From: Brevipalpus yothersi
Taxonomy: Eukaryota > Arthropoda > Arachnida > Trombidiformes > Tenuipalpidae
Length of the DNA: 64,000 nt
Direction of reading: 5' to 3'
Assembly (NCBI GenBank): GCA_003956705.1
Contig: QZCP01000199.1
Coordinates: forward strand, 3,887 to 67,886
Position 1 is the stretch's first letter, and each line of letters begins with the position of its first letter. Of this stretch, positions 1 through 12,224 are shown one piece after another. A program made the translations under genes and the position numbers. The notes under the pieces are model-generated. The model was not told the origin of the DNA and ran no database searches. It saw only the letters and a program-made list of their open reading frames with translations.

Positions 1-186
1 GATCAGATCTATTACTTTAAACTGAGAAATTTTTCTCTCCCTCTCTCACCACAACCATTCAAATTTATCGGCCAATAATGATCACCAATCAGCACCATGA
101 CTGGAACAGCGAATGCTTGCAAAACATGATAAATTAGATGTGGCTTCAGTGGTCCCTGATCAGGTGAGAAAGAAAGAGAGAAAGAA

Positions 187-251
<65 letters not shown>

Positions 252-2153
252 GGATCTGTTGAAAATTCGAAGGAATGATAGGAAGAGAGATAGTGATAGA
301 GAGAGAGAGACGATCGAAAATTGGAATTTTCAGATACATTTTTCCTGAAACATTCTCCATATCCATGCAACACACATAAATATATATCTACATACATGCA
401 CATGTACATGCACAGATATGCAGATACACACTGCGAGAAGGAAGAAAATCGTTACGAAAGGACGATTTTGCTTCGCTGCTTTTGAGCGATCAGCTTACTG
501 TGCTAATGTGTTTAGTTGTTTCTTTTTCGCAATCTCTTTCTCTCTTCTACTACAACTACTACTACTTCTACTACTAATACTACTACCAATACACCCACCA
601 ATACTCTCACTACTACTCTTGAGAACATCGTCAAGTGTGAATGTCTTTGTCAAGGCAATCAGTTGATGGTTCGAAGAATACGATTCATATTGGACCGGAA
701 ACACTTTCACTTGATAACCTCCTCCATCCATCCTTCCATCCATCAGTCTTTCCTGTAGACTCTACTTTTTCTCGCTTCTTAATGTGCCTCACGCACGTTC
801 CAACATTTTTCTCATGTTTCACACAAACACAACAACAGTAACAGTAGCAACAACGACAACGACAACAGTAGTGTATTGGCAAATGCCAAAAACGTTGGTT
901 TTACTGTGATCATGATGCGAAACGAGAGTGTAGAACCACAACGAAGACGAAGTATGTACATATACATATACTACTACTACTGTCAATGGGATGCTTCCGA
1001 TTTACAGCTCAATACTACTACTATACAGGCATCAGGGATACCCGGACTTGATATATTCGGGAAAAGACCTTACAAGAAAAATTGTTACTTTACTGTTGGA
1101 TGCAAAAGAGAGAAAAAAAGATAAAAATGAGAGAAGGACATATTTTCGCAAGCGATGATTGGCAAAAAAATTTGCAATAATGATAGACAATGCTCCATCT
1201 TCCTCCTACACGAAAAAGAGAAAGTAACTTATTTGCATGACTTTGGTGGATTTTCTCAGATTACCACTGCAAAATAGTTACAGAAATGGAAGACAAAATT
1301 TGAAAATGAACATAATCTACTTCACGAATCAAATTCTATCTCTCTCTCCATCAATTTTCGACAATTCAGCACACAAGCACGGTGTGAATATAATGATGTA
1401 GCGAGAGGAAGAGATTGGAGGAGAGAGAGAGAGAGAGAGAGAAAGTGGATCATATGTACTGGACTGTTATTATATCCAATCTAAATCATGAAGTTGATCT
1501 TGCGTGCCAAAGTGACCTAATGAACTCGATCGGAAGAAAGAAGGTCCAGGAAGAAGTGGGAGCTGGATTCATAGTGAAAATCTCAAGTGTAAAGCTGTCG
1601 ATAAAAAAGCACAAAAAATGGCAACCTTTGTTCAGTACGCTTTTTTTTCAATTAACAGTAGCTAGATGGTCCGATTAAGTGACATGCAAGAAGATCAGTA
1701 ATTTTACATGTAATATCATGCTGACTTGGGGAAGGAATAGTGGAAGAATAAGATGGAGAAGTAGAAAAGCAAAAACGCACACCAACATTGAATAGCCATC
1801 ATCATCAATGACAGGGTCGCTTGACTATGTGTGTTTGTGTTTGTGTGTACAATTTGATCATAAAAGTCAACACTTTGAATAATGAATCTCCGATAATCAT
1901 GATGTGAAAATATGAAAATTGGTCTCGAAAAAAAAGATATTCCTTCTTGTGATCATTCATATTCCCAAATATTCTTTCCTCAGAAGTTAGAATACACAAA
2001 ATAAGGTCAATCGCAATAAGCACGAGAGCAATAATGTGGAATTTTTTGAATGGATGGAGAAAAAAAAAGTATTTCAGAATGTCAGAATAGAGGACAAATA
2101 GAGTAAATGCTCTTATCGAATATTCTTTTTTCTATGAAAGAATAAAAACTCAC
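1..2153. other. Non-coding stretch, probably intron of the Patched-domain gene
   Basis: No convincing exon was found on either strand. The first coding exon of the minus-strand Patched-domain gene ends at 2154 with a good donor, so this stretch is most likely its first intron, and the remaining exons lie off the left edge. It contains a long (AG)n tract near 194-247, a shorter one at 1421-1443 and several short trinucleotide runs around 550-620. The open frames here are low-complexity. Confidence 0.6.
194..247. repeat. (AG)n microsatellite
   Basis: An uninterrupted AG dinucleotide run, preceded from about 166 by an impure GAAA/GAGA run. Confidence 0.95.
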
Positions 2154-3162
2154 CCAACATTAAGAATGGCGCTGCAAGGTTTATTCCGATCATATCGACA
2201 CCAGCATACACACATATTCCAAAGGATGCAAGGACTCCGATGCCGGCCGAAACACAGCCCAACAGGCCAAGCCATGGCTTTGATCGAACCCAATCGGCCA
2301 TCATACATGTGGTTATTGAGAATGCTAGCATGATGATCACTGTGATGGAAAAGAATGGTACCAAACTTTGTGTATTACTTTCCAATTCAGTTCGCAGTGT
2401 TGTGGATACAAAACGGGCCACATTGATATGTTTGAACTGAAATTTATCCACTTCAGCCAAAAATTTATCTTCCCATAGAGCTGCTCTTTCATCACTCTTC
2501 TTTTTGGTCACATCCAAAAAGTACATCAAATTGATGGCCTTTGCATAATCCACCAGACCGTTGGCATCGGTAACAACACCACCAAGATGGGCGGGAAAAA
2601 AGTATACCTTATAAATATCTTGATTAATCCATATTGGATATTTGAGGAAAAATTTTCTATTCTCAATATCATCTATTTTCGCATGAAAATCCAACACATC
2701 ATTTTCCCAACATTTACCCTCACTCATGGCACACAGATCCCCATAACGATATTGATTATCGTCCCATTCAATGGTCAAATTTTTCACCAAACCATCCAGC
2801 TGCATAACTTCATCGAACACTTGGCGTGTGAGTACATTACTCTCATCATTTGCCACCACAATTAATCGTCCAAATCGGCCCTTGTGGGTTATACGACCAA
2901 GATTAAAATTTCGCGTATAATTCATGGGAAACAGTGTATCAATTGTGTGACGCTCATGTTTCGATCGGCCATCAGTGGGAGAGAATAAATATTCTGGATC
3001 ATCTTCATAGTGGAGCCGTTGCAGACCGGTGGCAAATATTATTCCTACCAGAATGGGTATCACAACATAATAGCCTGGATACAGGCCGACATTGCGACCA
3101 ATTTTGGCAAACACTTTGGATAAATTTCTGTCTAACCACGAACACATCATGTCCGTTTTCAT
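2154..3162 (-). CDS. Patched domain-containing (PTCHD/ptr-like) membrane protein, first coding exon, partial
   Basis: This is the N-terminal 336 residues of an RND-type protein of the Patched-related family. ATG is at 3162; an in-frame TTG lies upstream at 3174. A hydrophobic segment near residues 28-46 (PGYYVVIPILVGIIFATGL) is followed by a long extracytoplasmic region with an NYT sequon, then by hydrophobic segments near residues 270-335 that look like the start of a sterol-sensing domain. The exon ends at 2154 with TTGG|GTGAGT, phase 1. The rest of the protein, normally several hundred more residues, is not in the window. Substrate is unknown; relatives handle sterols or other lipids at membranes. 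It lies head-to-head with COX20, about 3.9 kb away. The family call is from topology and motifs and is moderately secure; the orthologue is unknown. Confidence 0.8.
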
Positions 3163-4409
3163 TGATGACACCAACTTATGATATTATCTCGGGTGTCGAG
3201 AATAAGAACTTTTTTCTCTCCCAAATCGAACCGATAGGGAGAAATAGGAGAGATGAAAGTAGAGAAACGGATGATGCAATATCAAATTACACTGGAATGC
3301 TCAGAAGCATAGAATCGGGACTCCAAAGATTGGACACAATTTGAAATGATCTTGAGCAATTACTTTGTTCGATAGGCGAAATGCTCTGATGACTTTGGGG
3401 AACAAAAATGAAGGCTGATATATGACGATGGAATGAGAATGTTTTCCAATGGAAATGAGTGAGAATAAGTTTCAAAGATATCCTGCAAAATATATGGGTC
3501 AAAAATATGAATAGGACGAGGTCAATTATGGACAAAAAATATGTGTATATGATGACAATCGAAGTGGAGGTCTTTGAATGGCTCGATAGCGCACTTTAGA
3601 TGAACACTTTTTGTCGATTGTTGTTGAATTGATGGTGATCAAGATCAAAGCCAAAGCTATGAAATTTGAGACGAAAGAAAAGTGATGACAATGATGATGC
3701 GATGATCAATAAATAAAGTAGAGTGTATGATGGTTCCTTCCAGGTGACTTATGGCAAATGGACACACCAAACAAATGGCTCTGTAGATAAATGATGAAAT
3801 TCAATTCGAGACAAATTCGAGCTTGGACGAGAGAATTCACAGAATTCTAGTCACTAACGAAAGCGTTGAACGATTGAAATATAATTTGTTCGAAATCTTT
3901 TACACTTGGTGTGTTGATGAATTTTTCACGAGGAACATGACAATATGGGAACGGTGGTTGCAGAAAAATGAATCAATTTCTAGAATATGTAATTAAATAT
4001 CCGGTGGAAAGTCAATGGATTCCAGGGAGAGAGAGACAGAGAAAAAAAGAAGCGCCAAAAAATTGATACAATCAGGAGGTATGTGTGTAGTTTTCTTTTC
4101 AACGTCTACAAGGATGAGGAAGAGAAGAACATCTTCACCCCTTGAGGAATCCCACGTTCATAACACTTAATCATAGCCATAATCATAGTAAAGTAGTATT
4201 CACGATATATGATAAAAACTTTGCCTTGCCGTATGTATATGTATGTATGTATGTAAGAAGCAAAACTCTCTTCATCCTGTAGATGAATGAGAACTGACGA
4301 ATGAACCTGTTCCCCAAAAAATTTGGCCACCCTTTTTGCCTCCCCTTTTTCTTGTGAGTCTGTTTATCTGTATACAGAAGAGAGTCAAAACGTTATCCTG
4401 AAGGGAACA

Positions 4410-4411
<2 letters not shown>

Positions 4412-4484
<73 letters not shown>
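4412..4484. repeat. (GA)n microsatellite
   Basis: About 73 bases of uninterrupted GA. Purine on the plus strand. Confidence 0.95.
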
Positions 4485-4486
<2 letters not shown>

Positions 4487-4737
4487 ATCTTTCTCTCTCT
4501 CTTCGGCTTACTGACTCACTTATTTTCTATCAGTTCCTAAAGTCACTCGCCGGATGCTAGCAGTACCGTTAGCATCCGATAAGTTGAGAAACTTTTATAA
4601 GATGTTTCGAGATTCATAAAATGGGACAAATTTTGCCGCTGGTATAAGCCTGTAAGGAAGAACTCCTGTAAGGTGAATGGTAGTAACCAGTCGTATAGAA
4701 TAAAACTTGTAGACTTTGCCACCTTTTTTTCTCTCGG

Positions 4738-4743
<6 letters not shown>

Positions 4744-4791
<48 letters not shown>
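4744..4791. repeat. (CT)n microsatellite
   Basis: About 48 bases of pure CT, roughly 260 bases from the GA tract at 4412-4484 and complementary to it, so the two could pair as an inverted repeat. Confidence 0.95.
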
Positions 4792-4795
<4 letters not shown>

Positions 4796-5382
4796 CTATT
4801 CCTGATCACATACATCCTGAATGAGAGAGAGTATTCTCATTTCTGTTATCGATTAAAATTCATTCCATGATGATGATGCAATCACACTCATGTGTCCGGG
4901 TGTACAGGACAGTTGTTTTGATGTTCTCTTGACCCCTTCCTCTTGATAGAAGGAACAAGGTTTTTTTTCTGTCCAAGAAATGTGATTATACGAAACGAAG
5001 AGGAACGCTTAAGAAAAGTTTGAAGAGTTTACGATTGAATGCCTTTTTGCCATGGAAAAATTATTCACCATAAATCTGTGGGGTCTCTCTCACTTTTTTC
5101 TCGCTCTTCCACTCGATTTGTATTGTTATTTTCAAGATGATAATATTACATGAAATGAAGTACATTATTGAAATATTGGTAAGAGTTCTCACCACTTTCA
5201 TTGACAAAGTCCGCAGTGAGCCGAGGTCGAGGCAAATGAAATCGATGAAAGAGGTGAGCTCGAGTGGCCAAGATCGATCACAGTAAGGTGATTAAAGTTT
5301 TCAAGTGAAAGTTAAGTGATGATGACGAATAAAAAGAAGGAAAGAGAGAGGAAGAGAGAGAAAGTGAGCGAAAATGATGGAG

Positions 5383-5413
<31 letters not shown>

Positions 5414-5730
5414 CCACACAATTGGTTTCAGTTTTCTTGTCGATTATCGTTGATTTTTGGAAAACCTTTTTCTTGCCTTCTCATCCTTCTTCTTCGCTTG
5501 AATTTGATATAATTGCAGATTGTTGTTCGGCTCAAAAATACAAGCTACTCTCTCTCTCTTTCTCTCTTTTTCAATTGTATAACTAAAATTCTTATCCAAG
5601 CATGTCATACACACACACTATGTGTAGAAGTAGCATTGCATCTTTCATCATCCAATTCATTCATGTATATGCAAAGTAAGCCCTCCATATCATCAATGAT
5701 TGTAAGTGTGTGTAGACCACTTGAAAGCAA

Positions 5731-5732
<2 letters not shown>

Positions 5733-5788
<56 letters not shown>
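5733..5788. repeat. (CT)n microsatellite
   Basis: A pure CT run of about 56 bases. A shorter GA run lies upstream at 5389-5413. Confidence 0.95.
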
Positions 5789-5791
<3 letters not shown>

Positions 5792-7086
5792 CCTTTCTTT
5801 ATAACTATTCTTTAGGGAATACTATTTTTCCAAAACAAGGCAAACATTTGTTCGTATGTTGACATATACTAGTCAAATATTGTGAATGAAAGTGATGCGA
5901 AAAAAGTGTTCAAAATAATAACATCTCTCTCTTTCTTCCAAAGGCTCAAAGTGAGCATCCAAGTGTGATGATAATGAAGATGATGAAGAGAGAGAAAATT
6001 TGAAGAAGAAATGTTGAGAAAAATGGCACATGAATGCTTCTATGATCACATTGAAAAGTGCAAAATATATATATATTCAACAAAACTGAAGCTTTGAAGG
6101 CGATATCAGTTGACAATCGTTGCAACGATATCGGTGATAAATCAATTGTAGTAGGACACTATGACGGGAATGAGTGGAAAATTCATGAAAGGATAATGTC
6201 GCCGATCTCCCTGAAAAGTGATTTTGTGAGCGAGACCCTTTTCGGTGAGGTCGAATCAATTGGATCACTGTGAGAGATAGAGATGGGAAAATGATATACC
6301 TGAAAATTTTAATTCAATCACAATCAGAGATTGGAACGAATGAAAAAAACATCATTTGCTCAAAAAAAGATGTCCAAAAAAAGAAAAGGATGCTCTCAAA
6401 AAAACTTAGTGATTGTTGGTTTTGAGATCATTTTCAGGGTCTCTTTCTTTACAACTTTAGTGGATTCTGTTGAAGTAAAAATTGTGAGAATCCAATAGAA
6501 TGGATTGTGTCCGGTTCTATGGATCACAAAATTTCAGTGACTTATTGAATTCAAAATGCCAAGTCACCATGACTCAATGCCACAGAGAATTTTTTTCACT
6601 CACATCAGCCTTTTTCCCATCAAAATCTATCCAATCATATGGGGATTCCCCAAATCAAATGACCGTAGCATGCGAAACCATATCCATGGACATAGTTCAC
6701 GGAACTCTTATTACTTGACTCTATATATTCTCCCAGGCACATCGATACCTGGAATATTCCGAAATCTGGGCTCATGGATTGAAATTTTAACTACACGAAA
6801 AATTGATTCACTGAGCATCTCAACGATGATGAAATGTTATATCAAGCGAAGAGTGTTTGGCAGCAATAATCTGGACATGAACATGGAAATTCCATGATGA
6901 AATATATATTCATATTCCATGATGAATTCAGTAGTTCCCTCTCTCTTGCCACCGATGATGTAGGATCATCGTGCGCATCTCTTCCCCTCCATGTGCATCT
7001 GTTTGTTGATGTCGGTGCTTGAAAACTTGCATCAACAGTGTTTTGATTGTTGATCATTCATTGACAATCGTGAAAGTTTGCTGATA

Positions 7087-7816
7087 ATGGCTACAAATCC
7101 AGAGGATGATGACGATATTGGAGAAGTATGTTGATTAATTTTATTGATTGAATAAGGTTGATTGAGGTGGTAATACATTTCGCCGAAATGCTATATCTAT
7201 CGGTGAATTTATAATTAATTAATTAATCCTCATATTACAGCATCTGTGGACACCGAGAGATTTTATTGAGGATCCATGTTTTCGATCAACAATGTTGTAC
7301 ACATTTACATCAGGAGTTATGGTTGGCACTCTGAGATTTATGGTGACCAGTAAGTATGATTTTAATCTGATATTGATGACTTTCTGTCTCGCCTGTCATT
7401 GACTGGATAGAGAGAGTGAAAAAACATCACCCGAACACATGATCTCATTTTGACACCGATTATTAATTGAGATAGTGATTTTCATTTGAACTCAGATCAT
7501 GTTGAATGTACTTATCTTAAGCTAATGCACTGTAAATGGATTACATCTTAATGAAATATTATCTGATCACTAGTTTTTCTCATTTTCTCATTTTTTTCAC
7601 TCTCCCTCTCTCTTTCTTGTTATCGAAGGTAATGTTCCTGCATCTAATCAAGCGGCTATTCTTACCATGATGGCCGCATTGCCTTTGACATGGTTTGGCT
7701 GTAAATATCAAATTTACAAAGACCGTAGAAGGATTGCGGGTTTAAAAGACGAAATGCTTAAAAAAAGTATGCTTTATGGTCCGGTAGCAGCGCCTGAAGA
7801 ACCGAAAAAAAGTTGA
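7087..7816 (+). CDS. COX20: COX20 homologue, cytochrome c oxidase assembly protein
   Basis: Three exons, 7087-7125, 7241-7349 and 7629-7816, encode 111 residues. Donors are GAA|GTATGT and CCA|GTAAGT; acceptors follow TTACAG and CGAAG. The protein has the COX20/FAM36A layout: an acidic N-terminus, a D-P-C-x-R-S-x-x-Y segment before a first membrane helix (YTFTSGVMVGTLRFMV), a second helix (AAILTMMAALPLTWFGC), then a basic C-terminal tail of the K-x-Q-I-Y-K-D-R-R-R type. COX20 is an inner mitochondrial membrane chaperone that stabilises the COX2 subunit while its copper site is loaded. The gene is convergent with MEAF6, the stop codons being about 530 bases apart. The short exons and family motifs make the call fairly secure. 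Confidence 0.82.
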
Positions 7817-8345
7817 TAGCTGATACAACCATCAACAAATGATTGGATATTCCCTACTTTGATTTAAAATGTGAAATGGAAAGCTCGAAGGTAGTAACAG
7901 TCAGACGAGAAAGAAAAAAAAATTATTGTACAAACAATTCATTAAAATTTTCACGATCCATCAATGTCTTGCAAATTTATCCAAGACTTCAATTTAGTCG
8001 TTTTTCCCTCCAGTTTTAGTTTTCGAATTTGACCACAATAATATGCATAAGTCATAATCCGAAATAGGGAAACTTTGATTATACTTCTACACACGATACG
8101 TCCAGTGAATGTTGATGAAATGATAAATCTTGGCATACAGACACCATTTAGGATTTCTTTTATCTCCTCTCTTCTCTTCACTTTATCGACTTGCCAAGAG
8201 TCATATTATAAGGAAGCGCATACAATTTTGGCGACAATTAAGTTTTTTTTCTCCCAATCCAGTGATTTATCAAGCAAGACTAATAAATCAACCAATGATA
8301 ATTCCAGCGAACATGTTCACCACCATCTCGATATTCAGGATACTC
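7817..8345. other. Convergent 3' region between COX20 and MEAF6
   Basis: No coding signal. It presumably holds the 3' untranslated regions of both genes. AATAAA-like and ATTAAA words are present but were not assigned. Confidence 0.6.
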
Positions 8346-8885
8346 TCATACACTTGGACGAGTTGATTTTTTCGTTTTCTTTGAACCTTTTGTACCAGAA
8401 ACTCTACCAATGGGTGTCGATGGTGGCATCGAATCTTCCGCTTCACCATTATCTTCGATGGCACTGAAATTATTTTCCTCACTACTTTGCTCTTCGCCTT
8501 CCTTTTCCACCATACCACGAACGGAAGCCATAGATGTGATCGATGAGTTGGAGAATAGTCGTTCGGCGTCCTTAAATTTTCGATTACGCTTATCACTTTT
8601 ACTACCACGATTAACACTCAAATATCGATCCCAACCACGTATAATGTTACCATACAATTGTGTATCTTCCAGATAGCTACCTTCAAAAGCGTATATTTGT
8701 CTTTCCAGATTGGCCAAAGTTTCCGCAATCTCTTCTCGCCGCTTAATCAATTCAGACAATTCAGCACGAGCATCCATAACGTTTGACAAATTGTTGTTGT
8801 TGTTACTGTTGTTGTTGGTATTACTACTGTTATTGTTACTATTAACATTGGCATTATTACTATTATTCGATTGATTTCTATGCAT
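8346..8885 (-). CDS. MEAF6: MEAF6/Eaf6 homologue, histone acetyltransferase complex subunit
   Basis: A single-exon gene of 179 residues, with ATG at 8885. The conserved core near residues 38-110 matches the Eaf6 family closely: RAELSELIKRREEIAETL, then LERQIYAFEGSYLEDTQLYG, NIIRGWDRYL, and a basic RRNRKF-like segment leading to ERLFS. Eaf6 proteins are small coiled-coil subunits of NuA4/TIP60 and MOZ/MORF acetyltransferase complexes in the nucleus. The N-terminus is an Asn/Ser-rich low-complexity tract encoded by an AAT/AAC-rich repeat (about 8786-8870), and the C-terminus is acidic then Lys-rich. It is transcribed divergently from the coiled-coil gene starting at 9965. Confidence 0.92.
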   Translation of the reverse strand: MHRNQSNNSNNANVNSNNNSSNTNNNSNNNNNLSNVMDARAELSELIKRREEIAETLANLERQIYAFEGSYLEDTQLYGNIIRGWDRYLSVNRGSKSDKRNRKFKDAERLFSNSSITSMASVRGMVEKEGEEQSSEENNFSAIEDNGEAEDSMPPSTPIGRVSGTKGSKKTKKSTRPSV

Positions 8886-9964
8886 TTTAACCCACACACA
8901 AGATAGTAGCAGCAGTCAAATAAAATATATAACAAATGATTTTATATACACAATATGAATATCCTCTACTTCCCACCAATTAGCTATGATAATGAATAAT
9001 AATTATGATTATTTTTCTTCATTAAATAAAAGCAAAACTTGATAACATGTATAATTATCAATATAAATAATAATTATTATTATTATTATTATTATTATTT
9101 TTCAGTCTCTTTTCAGTTACACAATTTAAAACGCTTTAAGATTCACGGATATATATCAGATACCGAACAAATGTGTATCCGATACTTGAGCACACAACAT
9201 ATCTGATACAGAAAAATGAGGTATTCAGTATCTGTATGATGAATAGCCAATCAATTTGAATCACTGTTTTGGCGGTAAAGTTCGTTAAAAGTTGAAGTTG
9301 AAACAGTTGAAACTGAGAAGTTAAAACAGTTTTTAAACATATGCAAGATCACGCACGAAGCAAGCTGAGAGAGAAAAAATTTTGGGTGTTTTAAATTGGT
9401 TCCCTGTTTGATTAGATGATTTGTTGAATAATTTTTTTTATCACCATTAATTGTGTTCCTCTGATTCACGTATTATTATTCTCATTTATCATCTATACAC
9501 ACATAGACAACTTCCTTTCGCGATCAGGTTAGTCATTGTTTCATCCGGTGTTTGCACATTTCTCTCCTCTATTCTTATTTCGCTTTGATTGCCATACATA
9601 TATAATATGTGTGTGATTACTAAAATGAGAAGGATTCGAAATGATGATGATAATTGTTATTATTTTTTTCTTACTTCTCAATGTGTGTGTTGAACTTGGC
9701 TGATGAGAATTTGAATTTTTTCAAATTTATTTGATTTGATTTGTTAAATTTAAATATTTCTTTACAGTGAGTGAGTGAGTGTCACTGGTGTCAGAGGAAT
9801 CAGTCATCGTCTCCTTGATTGTTCTCTTCTCCTCTTCAATCGGTGGAAGTGGTGGTGGTGATCATTCCAGCTGTTACCGCTGATTTGTGTTGAGATTTAT
9901 TTTTCTGATCACATCTTTCCACACGGTATTTGATTATCGTCATCATCTTTTTTTAACTCTCATC
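8886..9964. promoter_or_regulatory. Bidirectional upstream region of MEAF6 and the coiled-coil gene
   Basis: About 1.1 kb between two divergent start codons, with no coding signal. It holds an (ATT)n run at about 9068-9101 and, just beyond it, three copies of the near-palindrome RTATCNGATAC at 9153-9163, 9175-9185 and 9199-9209, starting 22 and 24 bases apart. The copy at 9175 is a perfect palindrome apart from its centre base. Promoter function is inferred from position. A possible donor/acceptor pair near 9528-9767 suggests a 5' untranslated intron for the plus-strand gene. Confidence 0.55.
9068..9101. repeat. (ATT)n microsatellite
   Basis: A short pure trinucleotide run in the bidirectional spacer. 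Confidence 0.85.
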
Positions 9965-11878
9965 ATGACAACTCCCCTGGTGAAGACACCGTTTCGATCC
10001 AACAATCGTAATCGATCGACCAATGGTAAAGAGAATAGTAATCTCAATAGAGAGGTGAAAAATTTAAGACGACAGCTCGAAGATGAACGTATACGAGTGG
10101 AAGATTTGGAATTGGATTGTAAAAGTAAAGATGAACAAGTGAACAAATTGAAAGATGAAATTGATGTGTGTAAAGCTCGAATAAGAAGCTTAAATGATGT
10201 GCTCGCCAATATGATCGAAGGTGATGAGTATGAAAAGTGTAAAAGTGAACTGGATGGATTGAAGAGAAGTCACGAAATGGTGACAAACGAGTTGAAATTC
10301 TATCAAAAATGTGTTAAAGACCTCGAAGAGGAGATCAAATCAGTCTACAAAAGCAACACCGATCTCAACAATAAATTCGAATCTCTTCTCAAAGATATGG
10401 AAAAATTGGCCAAAGAAAACTTGGAGATGAGCCATCTTCGGGCTAAGTATGAAGATTTGTCTGATAAGTCAAAATTGATCATCGAAGAGAATGATGAACT
10501 TCGATCGACCATAGAATTTTACAGAGAACAAGCTCGACGAGAACAGAGTAATGAATCAATTGTGTGCTCTCCATTGAGTGCTAATGTGCCAGTTCCTGGA
10601 AGTGGTGAGCCGGTTTCTCTGTTTTCCGAACTTATGCAACAAGATAAAGATGAATTGGAAAAGAGTAGAAAATTGGTGGAAACTTTGAAACAAGAGATCG
10701 AAGAGCTGAAAGCCAAAGCTATTGATTCTGAACGTCTCAAGGAAGAAAATGTTGCCATCACAGCTCAGAAAAATCTTCTTATGCAACAAGTGAATGAACT
10801 TTTTTGCAAACAAGAGACCTTCCATTCGACTCGTGAGGCAGAAAAGCAGCGATCTAATGATCATATCAAGCATCTTAAAGATACCTTGATCCAGAGAGAT
10901 GAAGAAATTGCCAAAATGAAGTCAGAACGTAAAGGTGAAAAAAGAGAGATCAAGAGTCTGAAGGCAAAGGTCAAAGAGTTGGAGAATGAGGTGAAAATTT
11001 TGGATGCATCTTTTAACTTCGAACGACGTACTAAGGAAAGATTGATGCGTGAAAATGATCATCTTGAAGCAATGATGAAAGATGAACAATACAGAATGTC
11101 AACAGCTGCCCAATCAAAAGCTCAAATTGCACATCATAATCCACAAGTTCACAAGCCACCCAGAGTTCTTGCTCACAAGATTGGCGAAGAACCTCAGCCT
11201 TTCAAGCTGCATGATTCACAAACTCTAGATCGCAAACCTCAGATTAAGAAGGAAGTCAAACATGAAGCATTGAAGCCTATGAATGTTACCCATGTCTCGA
11301 AGCCAATTGAAACTGATCTTGATGCAATTCCTGACCCCAAAAGAGATGTGAAAAACAAAGTTGTCCCTCCTGGGACCAGTTGCGTTCTACCCATGGCTGA
11401 AGAAGAAGGTGAAATCATGGAACAAGGTCGATCAATCATCTCTGATTCAAACTCTAGTGGAAAAGCTGCCGATCCTGAGGAGGATCCATTTGAGAGGTTT
11501 GGTATCCTACAAAATAGGAATGCTCGTGTCCTGCCTCACTTGAAATCATCATATCCTGTTGAATTTCAAGAAGTAGCTGTTCCTGAGAGCTCAATCAAAC
11601 AGAAAGGTCCGATTCCAACGGAAACTGACCATGATAGCTCTACACTCAAAACATCATTCCGCCATCAGCCATCCAGAACCAAGACCCCTTATACAGGTTT
11701 CATCGAATTTCCACCTCCCGAGAGAGCAACTAAACGAGTAGCCTCATCATCAAACTCATCGACTACTTCATCAAAATCATCACATCTAGATAGTGTGAAA
11801 ACTCTTCCTCCCAGGCCTGTTCCAAGAGCCTCAAAAGCTGTTCCAAAGAGTGCTACTTTTACAATTCCATTTAACTGA
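9965..11878 (+). CDS. Coiled-coil protein, possible Spindly-type dynein adaptor
   Basis: A single open frame of 637 residues from ATG at 9965; an in-frame GTG lies upstream at 9887. Residues about 25-195 form a long heptad-rich coil. A Pro/Ser-rich break then carries SLFSEL near residues 218-223, followed by a second coil to about residue 400 and a disordered, Ser/Pro-rich, partly basic tail ending FTIPFN. One long coil, a break with an L-F-x-E-hydrophobic motif and a second coil is the arrangement of Spindly and related dynein adaptors, where that motif contacts the dynactin pointed end. Apart from that short motif I see no firm identity, so the function is tentative. A generic coiled-coil scaffold is the alternative. 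Confidence 0.7.
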   Translation: MTTPLVKTPFRSNNRNRSTNGKENSNLNREVKNLRRQLEDERIRVEDLELDCKSKDEQVNKLKDEIDVCKARIRSLNDVLANMIEGDEYEKCKSELDGLKRSHEMVTNELKFYQKCVKDLEEEIKSVYKSNTDLNNKFESLLKDMEKLAKENLEMSHLRAKYEDLSDKSKLIIEENDELRSTIEFYREQARREQSNESIVCSPLSANVPVPGSGEPVSLFSELMQQDKDELEKSRKLVETLKQEIEELKAKAIDSERLKEENVAITAQKNLLMQQVNELFCKQETFHSTREAEKQRSNDHIKHLKDTLIQRDEEIAKMKSERKGEKREIKSLKAKVKELENEVKILDASFNFERRTKERLMRENDHLEAMMKDEQYRMSTAAQSKAQIAHHNPQVHKPPRVLAHKIGEEPQPFKLHDSQTLDRKPQIKKEVKHEALKPMNVTHVSKPIETDLDAIPDPKRDVKNKVVPPGTSCVLPMAEEEGEIMEQGRSIISDSNSSGKAADPEEDPFERFGILQNRNARVLPHLKSSYPVEFQEVAVPESSIKQKGPIPTETDHDSSTLKTSFRHQPSRTKTPYTGFIEFPPPERATKRVASSSNSSTTSSKSSHLDSVKTLPPRPVPRASKAVPKSATFTIPFN

Positions 11879-12224
11879 TTATGCAAACTTTTTTTCATCA
11901 ATCTTTTAATCTCTGTCAACTGAATCTGTAACATACATTTATAATATTTGATTTGTAATGAATACCTGCTCACTTATTCATAAATTTCACGATTCCTCCA
12001 AAATTCGGTGATGAATGCTGACTATTGGGAGTATGATGTCCGTAGGCCATCTTCAAGATTAGTTCTGAAAACTGGCAAGATTATTTCTACTTTCTTAGCC
12101 CTTTGGGAAACTTGAAATTTTGTTCTCACAACGTATGATATTATGAATTATTAGTATTATTGGAGGTTTTCTGAGATCTTGAATGATAGTGGATGATGTA
12201 GAAGGGAAAAACAATCAAAATCTT
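11879..12224. other. Convergent 3' spacer
   Basis: About 345 bases between the stop of the coiled-coil gene and the stop of FAS-A. No coding signal. Confidence 0.6.

Larger units (their letters stand above)
3163..7086. other. Intergenic region between two divergent genes, rich in (GA)n/(CT)n
   Basis: This spacer lies between the Patched-domain gene (minus) and COX20 (plus). I find no conserved protein in the six frames; the longer open frames come from GA/CT tracts. It holds four long dinucleotide tracts (near 4412-4484, 4744-4791, 5389-5413 and 5733-5788) and must contain the promoters of both neighbours. Confidence 0.7.

Noticed and set aside
146..409. Ser/Leu-repeat open frames over the AG tract
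   Set aside because: They are translations of a dinucleotide repeat, as are similar frames at 4323-4514, 4595-4870, 5374-5815 and 27335-27601.
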